In this document: one piece after another, positions 44,764-54,249 of the stretch
Numbering within the stretch: position 1 is the stretch's first letter
How the letters are laid out: each line of letters starts with the position of its first letter
Notes under the pieces: model-generated
Told to the model about the DNA's origin: nothing
Seen by the model: the letters and a program-made list of their open reading frames with translations, nothing else
The model's database searches: none
Assembly: GCF_905171765.1 (NCBI RefSeq)
Contig: NC_053389.1
Span: forward strand, 212,914,624 to 212,978,623
Direction of reading: 5' to 3'
Source of the DNA: Bufo bufo
Taxonomy: Eukaryota; Chordata; Amphibia; Anura; Bufonidae
Length of the DNA: 64,000 nt
Position numbers and translations under genes: made by a program

Positions 44764-44909
44764 TATATATAGAAAATATATAATGTAGGAAATCCGTGTG
44801 TTGTTACTTACTCCTAACTAGGGTGAGTGATTGCTACTCACCTTGGTTTAGTTGCACTGTGTGCAGTGCAGTTCCGGTAGAGATAAAATAGTAGGGGTAA
44901 TCTGGGTTG
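44764..44909. other. Short gap between two Tc1 elements; nothing recognised
   Basis: AT-rich, with TGAGTGATTGCTACTCACC as a small hairpin near 44825. No frame and no terminal repeat. It may be remaining Penelope leader sequence into which both Tc1 elements inserted. Confidence 0.3.
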
Positions 44910-46350
44910 GTGCATCTCTGTAATGAGAAGGGGTGTGGTCTAATGACATCAACACCTTATATTAGGTGTGCATAATTATTAGGCAACTTCCTTTCCTTTG
45001 GCAAAATGGGTCAAAAGAAGGACTTGACAGGCTCAGAAAAGTCAAAAATAGTGAGATATCTTGCAGAGGGATGCAGCACTCTTAAAATTGCAAATCTTCT
45101 GAAGCGTGATCATCGAACAATCAAGCGTTTCATTCAAAATAGTCAACAGGGTCGCAAGAAGCGTGTGGAAAAACCAAGGCGCAAAATAACTGCCCATGAA
45201 CTGAGAAAAGTCAAGCGTGCAGCTGCCAAGATGCCACTTGCCACCAGTTTGACCATATTTCAGAGCTGCAACATCACTGGAGTGCCCAAAAGCACAAGGT
45301 GTGCAATACTCAGAGACATGGCCAAGGTAAGAAAGGCTGAAAGACGACCACCACTGAACAAGACACACAAGCTGAAACGTCAAGACTGGGCCAATAAATA
45401 TCTCAAGACTGATTTTTCTAAGGTTTTATGAACTGATGAAATGAGAGTGAGTCTTGATGGGCCAGATGGATGGGCCCGTGGCTGGATTGGTAAAGGGCAG
45501 AGAGCTCCAGTCCGACTCAGACGCCAGCAAGGTGGAGGTGGAGTACTGGTTTGGGCTGGTATCATCAAAGATGAGCTTGTGGGGCCTTTTCGGGTTGAGG
45601 ATAGAATCAAGCTCAACTCCCAGTCCTACTGCCAGTTTCTGGAAGACACCTTCTTCAAGCAGTGGTACAGGAAGAAGTCTGCATCCTTCAAGAAAAACAT
45701 GATTTTCATGCAGGACAATGCTCCATCACACGCGTCCAAGTACTCCACAGCGTGGCTGGCAAGAAAGGGTATAAAAGAAGAAAATCTAATGACTTGGCCT
45801 CCTTGTTCACCTGATCTGAACCCCATTGAGAACCTGTAGTCCATCATCAAATGTGAGATTTACAAGGAGGGAAAACAGTACACCTCTCTGAACAGTGTCT
45901 GGGAGGCTGTGGTTGCTGCTGCACGCAATGTTGATGGTGAACAGATCAAAACACTGACAGAATCCATGGATGGCAGGCTTTTGAGTGTCCTTGCAAAGAA
46001 AGGTGGCTATATTGGTCACTGATTTGTTTTTGTTTTGTTTTTGAATGTCAGAAATGTATATTTGTGAATGTTGAGATGTTATATTGGTTTCACTGGTAAA
46101 AATAAATAATTGAAATGGGTATATATTTGTTTTTTGTTAAGTTGCCTAATAATTATGCACAGTAATAGTCACCTGCACACACAGATATCCCCCTAAAATA
46201 GCTAAAACTAAAAACAAACTAAAAACTACTTCCAAAAATATTCAGCTTTGATATTAATGAGTTTTTTGGGTTCATTGAGAACATTGTTGTTGTTCAATAA
46301 TAAAATTAATCCTCAAAAATACAACTTGCCTAATAATTCTGCACTCCCTG
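44910..46350 (+). mobile_element. Tc1-like transposon (family with intact relative), left end truncated
   Basis: The right end, TTGCCTAATAATTCTGCACTCCCTG, is followed by TA (46351-46352), and the inner repeats GTGCATAATTATTAGGCAAC lie at 44970 and, inverted, about 46141. The element is nearly identical to 50908-52470 but lacks about 180 bp of its left outer end. The nested inner and outer repeats are the IR/DR arrangement known for Tc1 elements such as Sleeping Beauty. Confidence 0.9.
45006..46022 (+). pseudogene. Tc1 transposase with two nonsense mutations
   Basis: From ATG 45006 the product runs MGQKKDLTGSEKSKIVRYLA, with paired helix-turn-helix (LKRDHRTIKRFIQNS; SCNITGVPKSTRCAILRDMA). The DDE core has TDEMRVSLDGPDGW, FMQDNAPSHASKYS and SPDLNPIENL, then the end at KKGGYIGH. 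Two Trp codons are stops: codon 142 (TGA, 45429-45431), just before TDEM, and codon 278 (TAG, 45837-45839), just after NPIENL. In the copy at 51236-52252 both are Trp. Each change is a single G-to-A step. Otherwise the frame is unbroken for 338 residues. Confidence 0.9.
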
Positions 46351-46352
46351 TA

Positions 46353-46706
46353 TATAAAAAAAATAAAAAAATAGCAGCACTGTAAATACTCAATGAAATG
46401 TTCCAAGGATGGAGTAATGCTGTGCGGATGTCAGCTGGTGAGCTGAAAAAGAGCCTAAAATAAAGTTCCCAAAATAAAGTCAAAGTTCGTTCAAGTATTG
46501 TGTAACACCTCAAATATTATGCAGAGAGATCCATGTGGATAGTTGCTGTGGTATCGCAAACAGCTTTCCTCGTACCAATAGTGAGTGAATTGGCTGATAC
46601 ACAGCTCAGATTGTTTCCTGAAACGTTGCTAAGTATAGTTGATTTATTAAAAAGAAGTGCAAAAGAAGAAGAAAAAAGGTGAAAATGACAAAAATTTTAA
46701 ATATAA
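46353..46706. other. No gene seen; target DNA of the L1 insertion
   Basis: AT-rich sequence with CCTGAAACGTTGCTAAGTAT near 46617 and AAATAAAGTTCCCAAAATAA near 46458. It presumably continues at 52623-52880, on the other side of the L1 insertion. Its style resembles a Penelope terminus, but nothing decisive is seen. Confidence 0.3.
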
Positions 46707-47819
46707 AAAAAATCCCCAAAAATGCTTTGAAAAGTCATCTAGAAGCGTGTTCGCCATTTAACTGGTCCTCTCCTTATCTAACCTATCTAGGCATCAAAAT
46801 GAGTACAGATCCCAATCAACTTATTAACCTGAACTATATCCCTCTCCAAAATAAATTGGCGGAAGATTTAACTTCTCTTGATATCCCTATACTCTCATGG
46901 TTTGGGAGGAAAAACATATTAATGTCACTCATCATCCCTAAACTTACCTACCTCCAACAAACTTTACCAATCCCCGTCCCTTCCACATATTACTCTAAAC
47001 TCAAGTCCATGTTTCGTTCCTTTATATGGAATAAGAAAAAGGCCAGAACGTCTTACAAATCTTTGTCTTACCCGAGAGAGAGGGGAGGAATAGCTTTACC
47101 AGACCCTGAACTCTATGGTAGAGCTATTTTACTCACTAGAGTAGTAGACTGGTTAACGGCCCCCAAGCAGAAATCTTGGGTCCCAATGGAAGAGTCCTTG
47201 TTGGAACTTCCGTTCAGAGCGGCTCTACTCGGACGCATGTCTCCACTGCCCCCCATCCTAATATTACTCCAGTCATGAAAACCACTATAAATGCGTGGTA
47301 CACCTTACAAAAATCACCCTTAAGCTCCCCACTCCCATCTCCTGTCCTCAAAATAGAGGATATTTTTCACTTAGCCCCCCAGGCCTTACAGAGCAGCCTT
47401 CCCACTGAAATTGCTCAGTCTAATCTGAAACTGATAGATCTTTACAAAGAAGGCAAACTACTCTCCATAAAAGAGATATGTGATCTCTTAAAAAGCCCAC
47501 TCTCAAGTTTTAATGGGCTCCATTTTCTAAGAGCATACATGTCTCAAAACGTACAATTACATACATTGTTACGCCCTATTACCTGGCTTGAACATATTAT
47601 CTCTAGTGATTCCACCCCACATAAACTGATCTCACAATGGTACAACAGGTTGAGAACTCCTCCTGAAGCCCTAACGCCTGCTTTCATAAGACTTTGGGAA
47701 AAAGACCTAAATATAAGTCTCTCACCGGAGGATACCTGCACCATATATAACTCTTCACATAAAACCTCAAGGTGTGTCAGGATTCAGGAGAATAACTATA
47801 AAATCATCACAAGATGGTA

Positions 47820-49461
47820 CAGTCAGGTCCATAAATATTGGGACATCGACACAATTCTAACATTTTTGGCTCTATACACAACCACAATGGATTTGAAATG
47901 AAACAAACAAGATGTGCTTTACCTGCAGACTGTCAGCTTTAATTTGAGGGTATTTACATCCAAATCAGGTGAACGGTGTAGGAATTACAACAGTTTGCAC
48001 ATGTGACTCCCACTTGTTAAGGGACCAAAAGTAATGGGACAGAATAATAATCATAAATCAAACTTTCACTTTTTAATACTTGGTTGCAAATCCTTTGCAG
48101 TCAATTACAGCCTGAAGTCTGGAACGCATAGACATCACCAGACGCTGGGTTTCATCCCTGGTGATGCTCTGCCAGGCCTCTACTGCCACTGTCTTCAGTT
48201 CCTGCTTGTTCTTGGGGCATTTTCCCTTCAGTTTTGTCTTCAGCAAGTGAAATGCATGCTCAATCGGATTCAGGTCAGGTGATTCACTTGGCCATTGCAT
48301 AACATTCTTCTTCTTTCCCTTAAAAAACTCTTTGGTTGCTTTTGCAGTATGCTTTGGGTCATTGTCCATCTGCACTGTGAAGCCCCGTCCAATGAGTTCT
48401 GGAGCATTTGGCTGAATATGAGCAGATAATATTGCCCGAAACAATTCAGAATTCATCCTGCTGCTTTTGTCAGCAGTCACATCATCAATAAATACAAGAG
48501 AACCAGTTCCATTGGCAGCCATACATGCCCACGCCATGACATTACAACCACCATGCTTCACTGATATGCTTAGGATCATGAGCAGTTCCTTTCCTTCTCC
48601 ATACTCTTCTCTTCCCATCACTCTGGTACAAGTTGATCTTGGTCTCATCTGTCCATAGGATGTTGTTCCAGAACTGTAAAGGCTTTTTTAGATGTCGTTT
48701 GGCAAACTCTAATGTGGCCTTCCTGTTTTTGAGGCTCACCAATGGTTTACATCTTGTGGTGAACCCTCTGTATTCACCCTGGTGAAGTCTTCTCTTTATT
48801 GTTGACTTTGACACACATACACCTACCTCCTGGAGAGGGTTCTTGATCTGGCCAACAGTTGTGAAGGGTGTTTTCTTCACCAGGGAAAGAATTCTTTGGT
48901 CAACCACCACAGCTGTTTTCCGTGGTCTTCCGGGTCTTTTGGTGTTGCTGAGCTCACCGATGCGTTCCTTATTTTTAAGAATGTTCCAAACAGTTGTTTT
49001 GGCCACGCCTAATGTTTTTGCTATCTCTCTGATGGGATTGTTGTGTTTTTTTCAGCCTAATGATGGCTTGCTTCACTGATAGTGACAGCTCTTTGGATCT
49101 TATCTTGAGAGTTGACCGCAACAGATTCCAAATAAAAATAGCACATTTGAAATGAACTCTGGACCTTTTATCTGCTCATTGTAATTGGGATAATGAGGGA
49201 ATAACACACACCTGGCCATGGAACAGCTGAGAAGCCAATTGTCCCATTACTTTTGGTCCCTTAACAAGTGGGAGGCACATATGCAAACTGTTGTAATTCC
49301 TGCACTGTTCACCTGATTTGGATGTAAATACCCTCAAATTAAAGCTGTCAGTTTGCAGTTAAAGCACATCTAGTTCGTTTCATTTCAAATCCATTGTGGT
49401 GGTGTATAGAGCCTAAAAAGTTAGAATTGTGTCGATGTCCCAATATTTATGGACCTGACTG
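47820..49461 (-). mobile_element. Tc1-like transposon with long inverted repeats, in the L1
   Basis: The ends are CAGTCAGGTCCATAAATATT and its inverse AATATTTATGGACCTGACTG, with TA at 47818-47819 and 49462-49463. The inverted repeats extend inwards for about 210 bp, to AAGGGACCAAAAGTAATGGG (48018) and its inverse (49240). At 1642 bp it is full length for a Tc1. The coding strand is minus. Confidence 0.9.
48073..49110 (-). pseudogene. Tc1 (DD34E) transposase, frameshifted
   Basis: The N-terminal codons before about 49006 are out of frame. The frame 49006-48542 gives MAKTTVWNILKNKERIGELS, GRPRKT, the second helix-turn-helix VGVCVSKSTIKRRLHQGEYR and NILWTDETKINLYQSDGKRR with the first Asp. A frameshift near 48565 shifts to the 48648-48073 frame: VKHGGCNVMAWACMAANGTG, FTVQMDNDPKHTAKATKEFF with the second Asp and SPDLNPIEHAFHLLKTKLKG with the Glu. 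It ends QAVIDCKGFATKY. At least two frameshifts, with all three catalytic residues still readable. Confidence 0.85.
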
Positions 49462-49513
49462 TATAAAACCCCCGACAAGACATGCTTATATTCAGTTACA
49501 GCATCTGACACAT

Positions 49514-50206
49514 ATACAAACGTAAAATGCAAATGTGATCGCACACTGCATCCAGCACTCTGCCCTCCATGCTGGATGAGACATTGGTTTATATTTTGGC
49601 CAAAGCATAGTAAGCCACTCACCGCGTCAAGGTCGTCTCAATTGAGTGGTCCCTAACTCTTGTTCCTACCTGTTCATGGGCCATGACAGCCACATAAAAT
49701 CCAGGGAATGCAGGTCAGCATGCAAGCCAAGTACACTTTGCTTGTAACCCCGTCCGGTGCCATTACAGCTTTCATCGGATCCAGGGATGCAAGTACCAAC
49801 ATGCATGCTGAACCCACCATATACTTCTCCTGGAGCCAGATTGACTGGTCAGGTGTGCCTGACTCAAAGGAGATCGCCACGCCTCCAATATATGCTACAA
49901 AGAAAAAAAGTGGGGGGTTGAGTCAGCACAACCTGCCTGCAGGTGCAGATCACCATGGCTGTCATGGCCCATGAACAGGTAGGAACAAGAGTTAGGGACC
50001 ACTCAATTGAGACGACCTTGACGCGGTGAGTGGCTTACTATGCTTTGGCCAAAATATAAACCAATGTCTCATCCAGCATGGAGGGCAGAGTGCTGGATGC
50101 AGTGTGCGATCACGATTGCATTTTCCGTTTGTATATGTATTTCGCCATAGTGATCTGCACCTGCAGGCAGGTTGTGCTGACTCAACCCCCCACTTTTTTT
50201 CTTTGT
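49514..50206. mobile_element. 693-bp insert with interleaved inverted repeats and a 14-bp target duplication
   Basis: AGCATCTGACACAT stands at 49500-49513 and 50207-50220. Inside, arm a (49514-49692, 179 bp) is repeated inverted at 49956-50134 with about three mismatches. A second pair, c (49895-49953, 59 bp: CTACAAAGAAAAAAAGTGGG...), is inverted at 50150-50208. The order is a, spacer, c, a-inverse, c-inverse, so the pairs cross and do not nest. The family is unknown. A 14-bp duplication suggests a retroelement (Penelope or LINE) with an inversion. Open frames inside show no known domain. Confidence 0.65.
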
Positions 50207-50489
50207 AGCATCTGACACATGTTGGAGATGCTCAAAAGAAATGGGCGCTTTTATCCACATATGGTGGACCTGCCCAATTTTACTTAATTGGTGGGAAAAG
50301 GTTTTTCAAATCAGTAACAAGATTTGCAATTCCAATATTACTCCATCTCCGGAAGTTGCCCTCCTGAATCTTTATCCTCGTAACCCCTCCCTCCCTAATC
50401 TACTTCTTTTCAAACATCTAGTGAATGCTGCAAAATTGCTTGGTTATCCTCCGAGGTTCCCTCTTTGGATCAATGGTATCAGAAAATAG

Positions 50490-50907
50490 ATCAAATTTAC
50501 CGATTAGAGGAGTTATCCTCATGGGAACTGAGATGCCATCATAAGTTTCTAAAGAACTGGAGTCAATGGATTTCCTTTAGAGGCTATTAGACAGGGATTA
50601 GCACTATCAACATTATCCTTAGATATACAGCATCTAGGGCCTACCCCATCTGTCTTCCCATCTATTTATTTCACAACCCTTCTTAGATTGTTGGATGTTG
50701 AGTTGCTCAGACGGTGCTGCTGCTTTCGCTTGGGACCGTCTCGGATGGATCATATCATTAAGACTTAAGGTAATTAACAGACATTTTAGATTAATAATTG
50801 CCACCTGGTTTTTAAATGTGCTTTTTCTAAAGTATATCTTCCATATTTTACATGGGATATTCTATACCGATTAACCCCTTGGATGCCGTCTTATTATACT
50901 TATTGTA
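50490..50907 (+). other. L1 3' untranslated region, first part
   Basis: Non-coding sequence between the L1 stop codon and the intact Tc1. It continues after the Tc1 at 52473-52603. Short stretches still translate as LINE-like (CTTTGGATCAATGGTATCAG, just before the stop) but no frame persists. Confidence 0.6.
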
Positions 50908-52470
50908 CAGGGAGTGCAGAATTATTAGGCAAGTTGTATTTTTGAGGATTGATTTTATTATTGAACAACAACCATGTTCTCAATGAACCCAAAAAACTCA
51001 TTAATATCAAAGCTGAATATTTTTGGAAGTAGTTTTTAGTTTGTTTTTAGTTTTAGCTATTTTAGGGGGATATCTGTGTGTGCAGGTGACTATTACTGTG
51101 CATAATTATTAGGCAACTTAACAAAAAACAAATATATACCCATTTCAATTATTTATTTTTAGCAGTGAAACCAATATAACATCTCAACATTCACAAATAT
51201 ACATTTCTGACATTCAAAAACAAAACAAAAACAAATCAGTGACCAATATAGCCACCTTTCTTTGCAAGGACACTCAAAAGCCTGCCATCCATGGATTCTG
51301 TCAGTGTTTTGATCTGTTCACCATCAACATTGCGTGCAGCAGCAACCACAGCCTCCCAGACACTGTTCAGAGAGGTGTACTGTTTTCCCTCCTTGTAAAT
51401 CTCACATTTGATGATGGACCACAGGTTCTCAATGGGGTTCAGATCAGGTGAACAAGGAGGCCATGTCATTAGATTTTCTTCTTTTATACCCTTTCTTGCC
51501 AGCCACACTGTGGAGTACTTGGACGCGTGTGATGGAGCATTGTCCTGCATGAAAATCATGTTTTTCTTGAAGGATGCAGACTTCTTCCTGTACCACTGCT
51601 TGAAGAAGGTGTCTTCCAGAAACTGGCAGTAGGACTGGGAGTTGAGCTTGACTCCATCTTCAACCCGAAAAGGCCCCACAAGCTCATCTTTGATGATACC
51701 AGCCCAAACCAGTACTCCACCTCCACCTTGCTGGCGTCTGAGTCGGACTGGAGCTCTCTGCCCTTTACCAATCCAGCCACGGGCCCATCCATCTGGCCCA
51801 TCAAGACTCACTCTCATTTCATCAGTCCATAAAACCTTAGAAAAATCAGTCTTGAGATATTTCTTGGCCCAGTCTTGACGTTTCAGCTTGTGTGTCTTGT
51901 TCAGTGGTGGTCGTCTTTCAGCCTTTCTTACCTTGGCCATGTCTCTGAGTATTGCACACCTTGTGCTTTTGGGCACTCCAGTGATGTTGCAGCTCTGAAA
52001 TATGGCCAAACTGGTGGCAAGTGGCATCTTGGCAGCTGCACGCTTGACTTTTCTCAGTTCATGGGCAGTTATTTTGCGCCTTGGTTTTTCCACACGCTTC
52101 TTGCGACCCTGTTGACTATTTTGAATGAAACGCTTGATTGTTCGATGATCACGCTTCAGAAGCTTTGCAATTTTAAGAGTGCTGCATCCCTCTGCAAGAT
52201 ATCTCACTATTTTTGACTTTTCTGAGCCTGTCAAGTCCTTCTTTTGACCCATTTTGCCAAAGGAAAGGAAGTTGCCTAATAATTATGCACACCTAATATA
52301 GGGTGTTGATGTCATTAGACCACACCCCTTCTCATTACAGAGATGCACATCACCTAATATGCTTAATTGGTAGTAGGCTTTCGAGCCTATACAGCTTGGA
52401 GTAAGACAACATGCATAAAGAGGATGATGTGGTCAAAATACTCATTTGCCTAATAATTCTGCACGCAGTG
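50908..52470 (-). mobile_element. Full-length Tc1-like transposon with intact transposase, in the L1 3' UTR
   Basis: The outer repeats are CAGGGAGTGCAGAATTATTA and TAATAATTCTGCACGCAGTG, with TA at 50906-50907 and 52471-52472. Inner repeats GTGCATAATTATTAGGCAAC (51098) and its inverse (52271) give the IR/DR layout, two transposase sites per end. Length 1563 bp. Both ends and the gene are present, so this is the best candidate for a recently active element in the window. Confidence 0.9.
51236..52252 (-). CDS. Tc1-like (DD34E) transposase, intact
   Basis: A 338-residue protein starting at ATG 52252, the usual length for Tc1 transposases. Residues 1-115 form the paired DNA-binding region: MGQKKDLTGSEKSKIVRYLA, LLKRDHRTIKRFIQNSQQG, the basic GRKKRVEKPRRK hook that may also act as nuclear signal, and NITGVPKSTRCAILRDMAKV. 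The catalytic core follows: VLWTDEMRVSLDGPDGW (first Asp, about residue 144), a Gly-rich GGGGVLVW, FMQDNAPSHASKY (second Asp, about 236), then CSPDLNPIENLW (Glu, about 275), and the end at AKKGGYIGH. It would bind the inner and outer end repeats, excise the element and insert it at TA. There is no stop or shift. Whether it is transcribed is unknown. Confidence 0.93.
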   Translation of the reverse strand: MGQKKDLTGSEKSKIVRYLAEGCSTLKIAKLLKRDHRTIKRFIQNSQQGRKKRVEKPRRKITAHELRKVKRAAAKMPLATSLAIFQSCNITGVPKSTRCAILRDMAKVRKAERRPPLNKTHKLKRQDWAKKYLKTDFSKVLWTDEMRVSLDGPDGWARGWIGKGQRAPVRLRRQQGGGGVLVWAGIIKDELVGPFRVEDGVKLNSQSYCQFLEDTFFKQWYRKKSASFKKNMIFMQDNAPSHASKYSTVWLARKGIKEENLMTWPPCSPDLNPIENLWSIIKCEIYKEGKQYTSLNSVWEAVVAAARNVDGEQIKTLTESMDGRLLSVLAKKGGYIGH

Positions 52471-52472
52471 TA

Positions 52473-52603
52473 TAATTAATATTTGACAGACCTGTATTCT
52501 GTTTTTCTTATATATAAGAGTAGAGGAGTTTGTTTACTTCTCTTCTGCTCTATTTTTGTATTGTATTGATTTATTCAATAAAACTTTTAAAACCCCAAAA
52601 AAT
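52473..52603 (+). other. L1 3' untranslated region, last part with A-rich tail
   Basis: Resumes directly at the TA duplication of the Tc1. Ends with ATTTATTCAATAAAACTTTT, a polyadenylation signal, and an A-rich tail (AAAACCCCAAAAAAT) abutting the 19-bp target duplication. Confidence 0.75.
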
Positions 52604-52622
52604 AAAAAATCCCAAAAAATGC

Positions 52623-52880
52623 AAAGGCAGGGATATATATGTATATAATATCTCTAGAGTGCGAGCTGGTTGAGACGTGCTAATATATGAATAGGTCAAG
52701 AGAGGTGATCAGAGTAGCGATGTGTGAGCGCTACCAAGAATAAGGATTGTATCCACAGTGATGATACACTTTCATTTAGGGTCTCTCTGGAGAGTAGCTT
52801 TTTGGTTGGATGTTGCTAATTGACACGTAATCAACTTAGTAATTCCTGTTGACTAATATTCATATATTGCTGCAATCTAG
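52623..52880. other. No gene seen; right flank of the L1 insertion
   Basis: AT-rich flank with GTTGAGACGTGCTAATATAT and CTTTCATTTAGGGTCTCTCT. No frame and no terminal repeat identified. It should be continuous with 46353-46706 before the L1 arrived. Confidence 0.3.
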
Positions 52881-52882
52881 AT

Positions 52883-54209
52883 TCAAAGTTCCATAGCAAA
52901 AGTGCAGTTGCAGAAAATTGCTCCAGTACTCACATTTGCACGGAGAACGTTTATGCCTCGTGTCTTGTTGTCAGCACATTGTCTGAAGAACTGCCACGCC
53001 AGGGAACTCCTTGGAGCTGGCTTTGGTGTGTTTGGTCCCTTGCTGCGGTGGACAGTAGCAGGTGTACTGTCTAGAGGATGGCCGCTCCGCTTTTGCACCT
53101 TCTGCTGTGCTGGTGGCTCTGTGCGACCACCGCCTCCTCGTCCGAACTACATAGGTCACTCGCATGACCTTGATTCCATGTGGGGTCGAGGACCTCATCG
53201 TCCTCCACATCATCTTTCACCCAGTCTTCACCCCTGCCCTCCTTGTCGGTCTGCACACTTTCGAAAGCCCCAGCAGTTGGCACCTGTGTTTCGACATTAT
53301 CCGAGACGTGCTGTGATGGTTCTCCCATGTACTCATCTTGAAAGATAAGTGGTTGGGTATCTCTTCCACTTCTGGGGCAGGGCTAGGTGGATGGCCCTGG
53401 GAAACCCTGCTATCAAAGTCATCAAAAAGCAGAAGAGACTGCTGCATGACTTGTGGCTCAGACTGCTTGGCTTATTTGCAAGGGGGTGAGGTGAAAGACT
53501 GATGGACATCGGCGGCAGGTTCCAACTGCGGTCTTTCAGCATGAGACTGGGTAGGAGACAATGTGAAGGAACTGGAGCCACTTATAATATAGAAAAAACT
53601 TTATCCAGCTCACCTCCGTAATAAATATGGTCCCGGCTCCAGAGGCCCTGGGGGAGTGTTCCCGTAACAGGCTGCAGGTAAGTAAAAGAAAACGGTCCTG
53701 GAGACATATGCGGTTCCTCTTTCAGCTTTGCTTTAATAGTTGATCAATTCACAGACATCACCACATTCCACATGACATAGCGTTAACGCGTTTCGGGTAA
53801 CCACCCTTAGTCGTAACCAACTTACGACTAAGGGTGGTTACCCGAAACGCGTTAACGCTATGTCATGTGGAATGTGGTGATGTCTGTGAATTGATCAACT
53901 ATTAAAGCAAAGCTGAAAGAGGAACCGCATATGTCTCCAGGACCGTTTTCTTTTACTTACCTGCGAACTGGAGCCACTGTCAGCAACCCAATCTACTATC
54001 GCCTGTACTTGTTCAGGCCTCACCATTCAAAGAGCCGCATTAGGCCCGACCAAATACCGCTGCAGGTTCTGTCGCCTACTCGCACCTGAGGAAGGGGTTT
54101 CATTTGTGCTTGTAGCTGGCACAGATTGACCACGTCCTCTCCCTGCAACAGGAGCTCCACCAGCAGCACCACGACCTGGGCCATGTCCCTTATTTGACGC
54201 TCTCCTCAT
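52883..54209 (-). pseudogene. hAT transposase N-terminal fragment, interrupted
   Basis: ATG at 54209 gives MRRASNKGHGPGRGAAGGAP, then ETPSSGASRRQNLQRYLVGP, homologous to the start of copy C at 15919. After the palindromic insert come broken frames with SLSHKSCSSLFCFLMTLIAG (53333-53581) and an acidic DEVLDPTWNQGHASDL block (53071-53328), again as in copy C. The BED region is damaged: APRSSLAWQFFRQCADNKTR runs directly into GINVL, so the CxxC pair is deleted. Ends at about 52883. Several frameshifts. Confidence 0.75.
53583..53964. mobile_element. Palindromic Penelope-type terminus with 14-bp target duplication
   Basis: GAACTGGAGCCACT occurs at 53569-53582 and 53965-53978. Arms 53674-53816 and 53822-53964 (143 bp each) are, as far as I can read, perfect inverted copies around CCAAC. 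Each arm carries ACCCGAAACGCGTTAACGCT and, at its outer end, CAGGTAAGTA, a perfect splice-donor consensus. A further 91 bp (53583-53673) lies only on the left. The GAAACGCGT motif and variable-length duplication fit a Penelope terminus inserted as a head-to-head dimer. Confidence 0.65.
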
Positions 54210-54249
54210 ATTTCTTGAATTTTGGATCTTGCCCTAAATGGGTGTTTAA

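Larger units (their letters stand above)
46726..50489 (+). pseudogene. L1/Tx1 LINE ORF2 C-terminal half, interrupted
   Basis: Reads YLTYLGIKMSTDPNQLINLN, then WFGRKNILMSLIIPKLTYLQ, MFRSFIWNKKKARTSYKSLS and RERGGIALPDPELYGRAILL, the region after the reverse transcriptase of L1-clade LINEs. A frameshift near 47215 leads to the 47176-47901 frame. Codons stop at ITRWY where a Tc1 inserted at a TA (47818), resume after 49462 as KTPDKTCLYSVTASDT, are interrupted again, and end with CWRCSKEMGAFIHIWWTCPI, a Cys-His zinc knuckle of the CCHC type, and a stop at 50487-50489. Confidence 0.85.
46726..52603 (+). mobile_element. L1/Tx1-type LINE, 5'-truncated, carrying three nested insertions
   Basis: The insert is bounded by AAAAAATCCCCAAAAATGC (46707-46725) and AAAAAATCCCAAAAAATGC (52604-52622), a 19-bp target duplication with one mismatch. 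It starts in mid-reverse transcriptase and ends with AATAAAACTTTTAAAACCCC and an A-rich tail. Nested inside are a Tc1 (47820-49461), a 693-bp inverted-repeat insert (49514-50206) and a second Tc1 (50908-52470). With these removed, about 1.96 kb of LINE remains. Confidence 0.85.

Noticed and set aside
49674..49974. Frame reading KYTLLVTPSGAITAF, faintly like a DDE transposase of the Harbinger group
   Set aside because: The similarity is short, the frame starts and stops inside an inverted-repeat insert, and no catalytic triad is visible.
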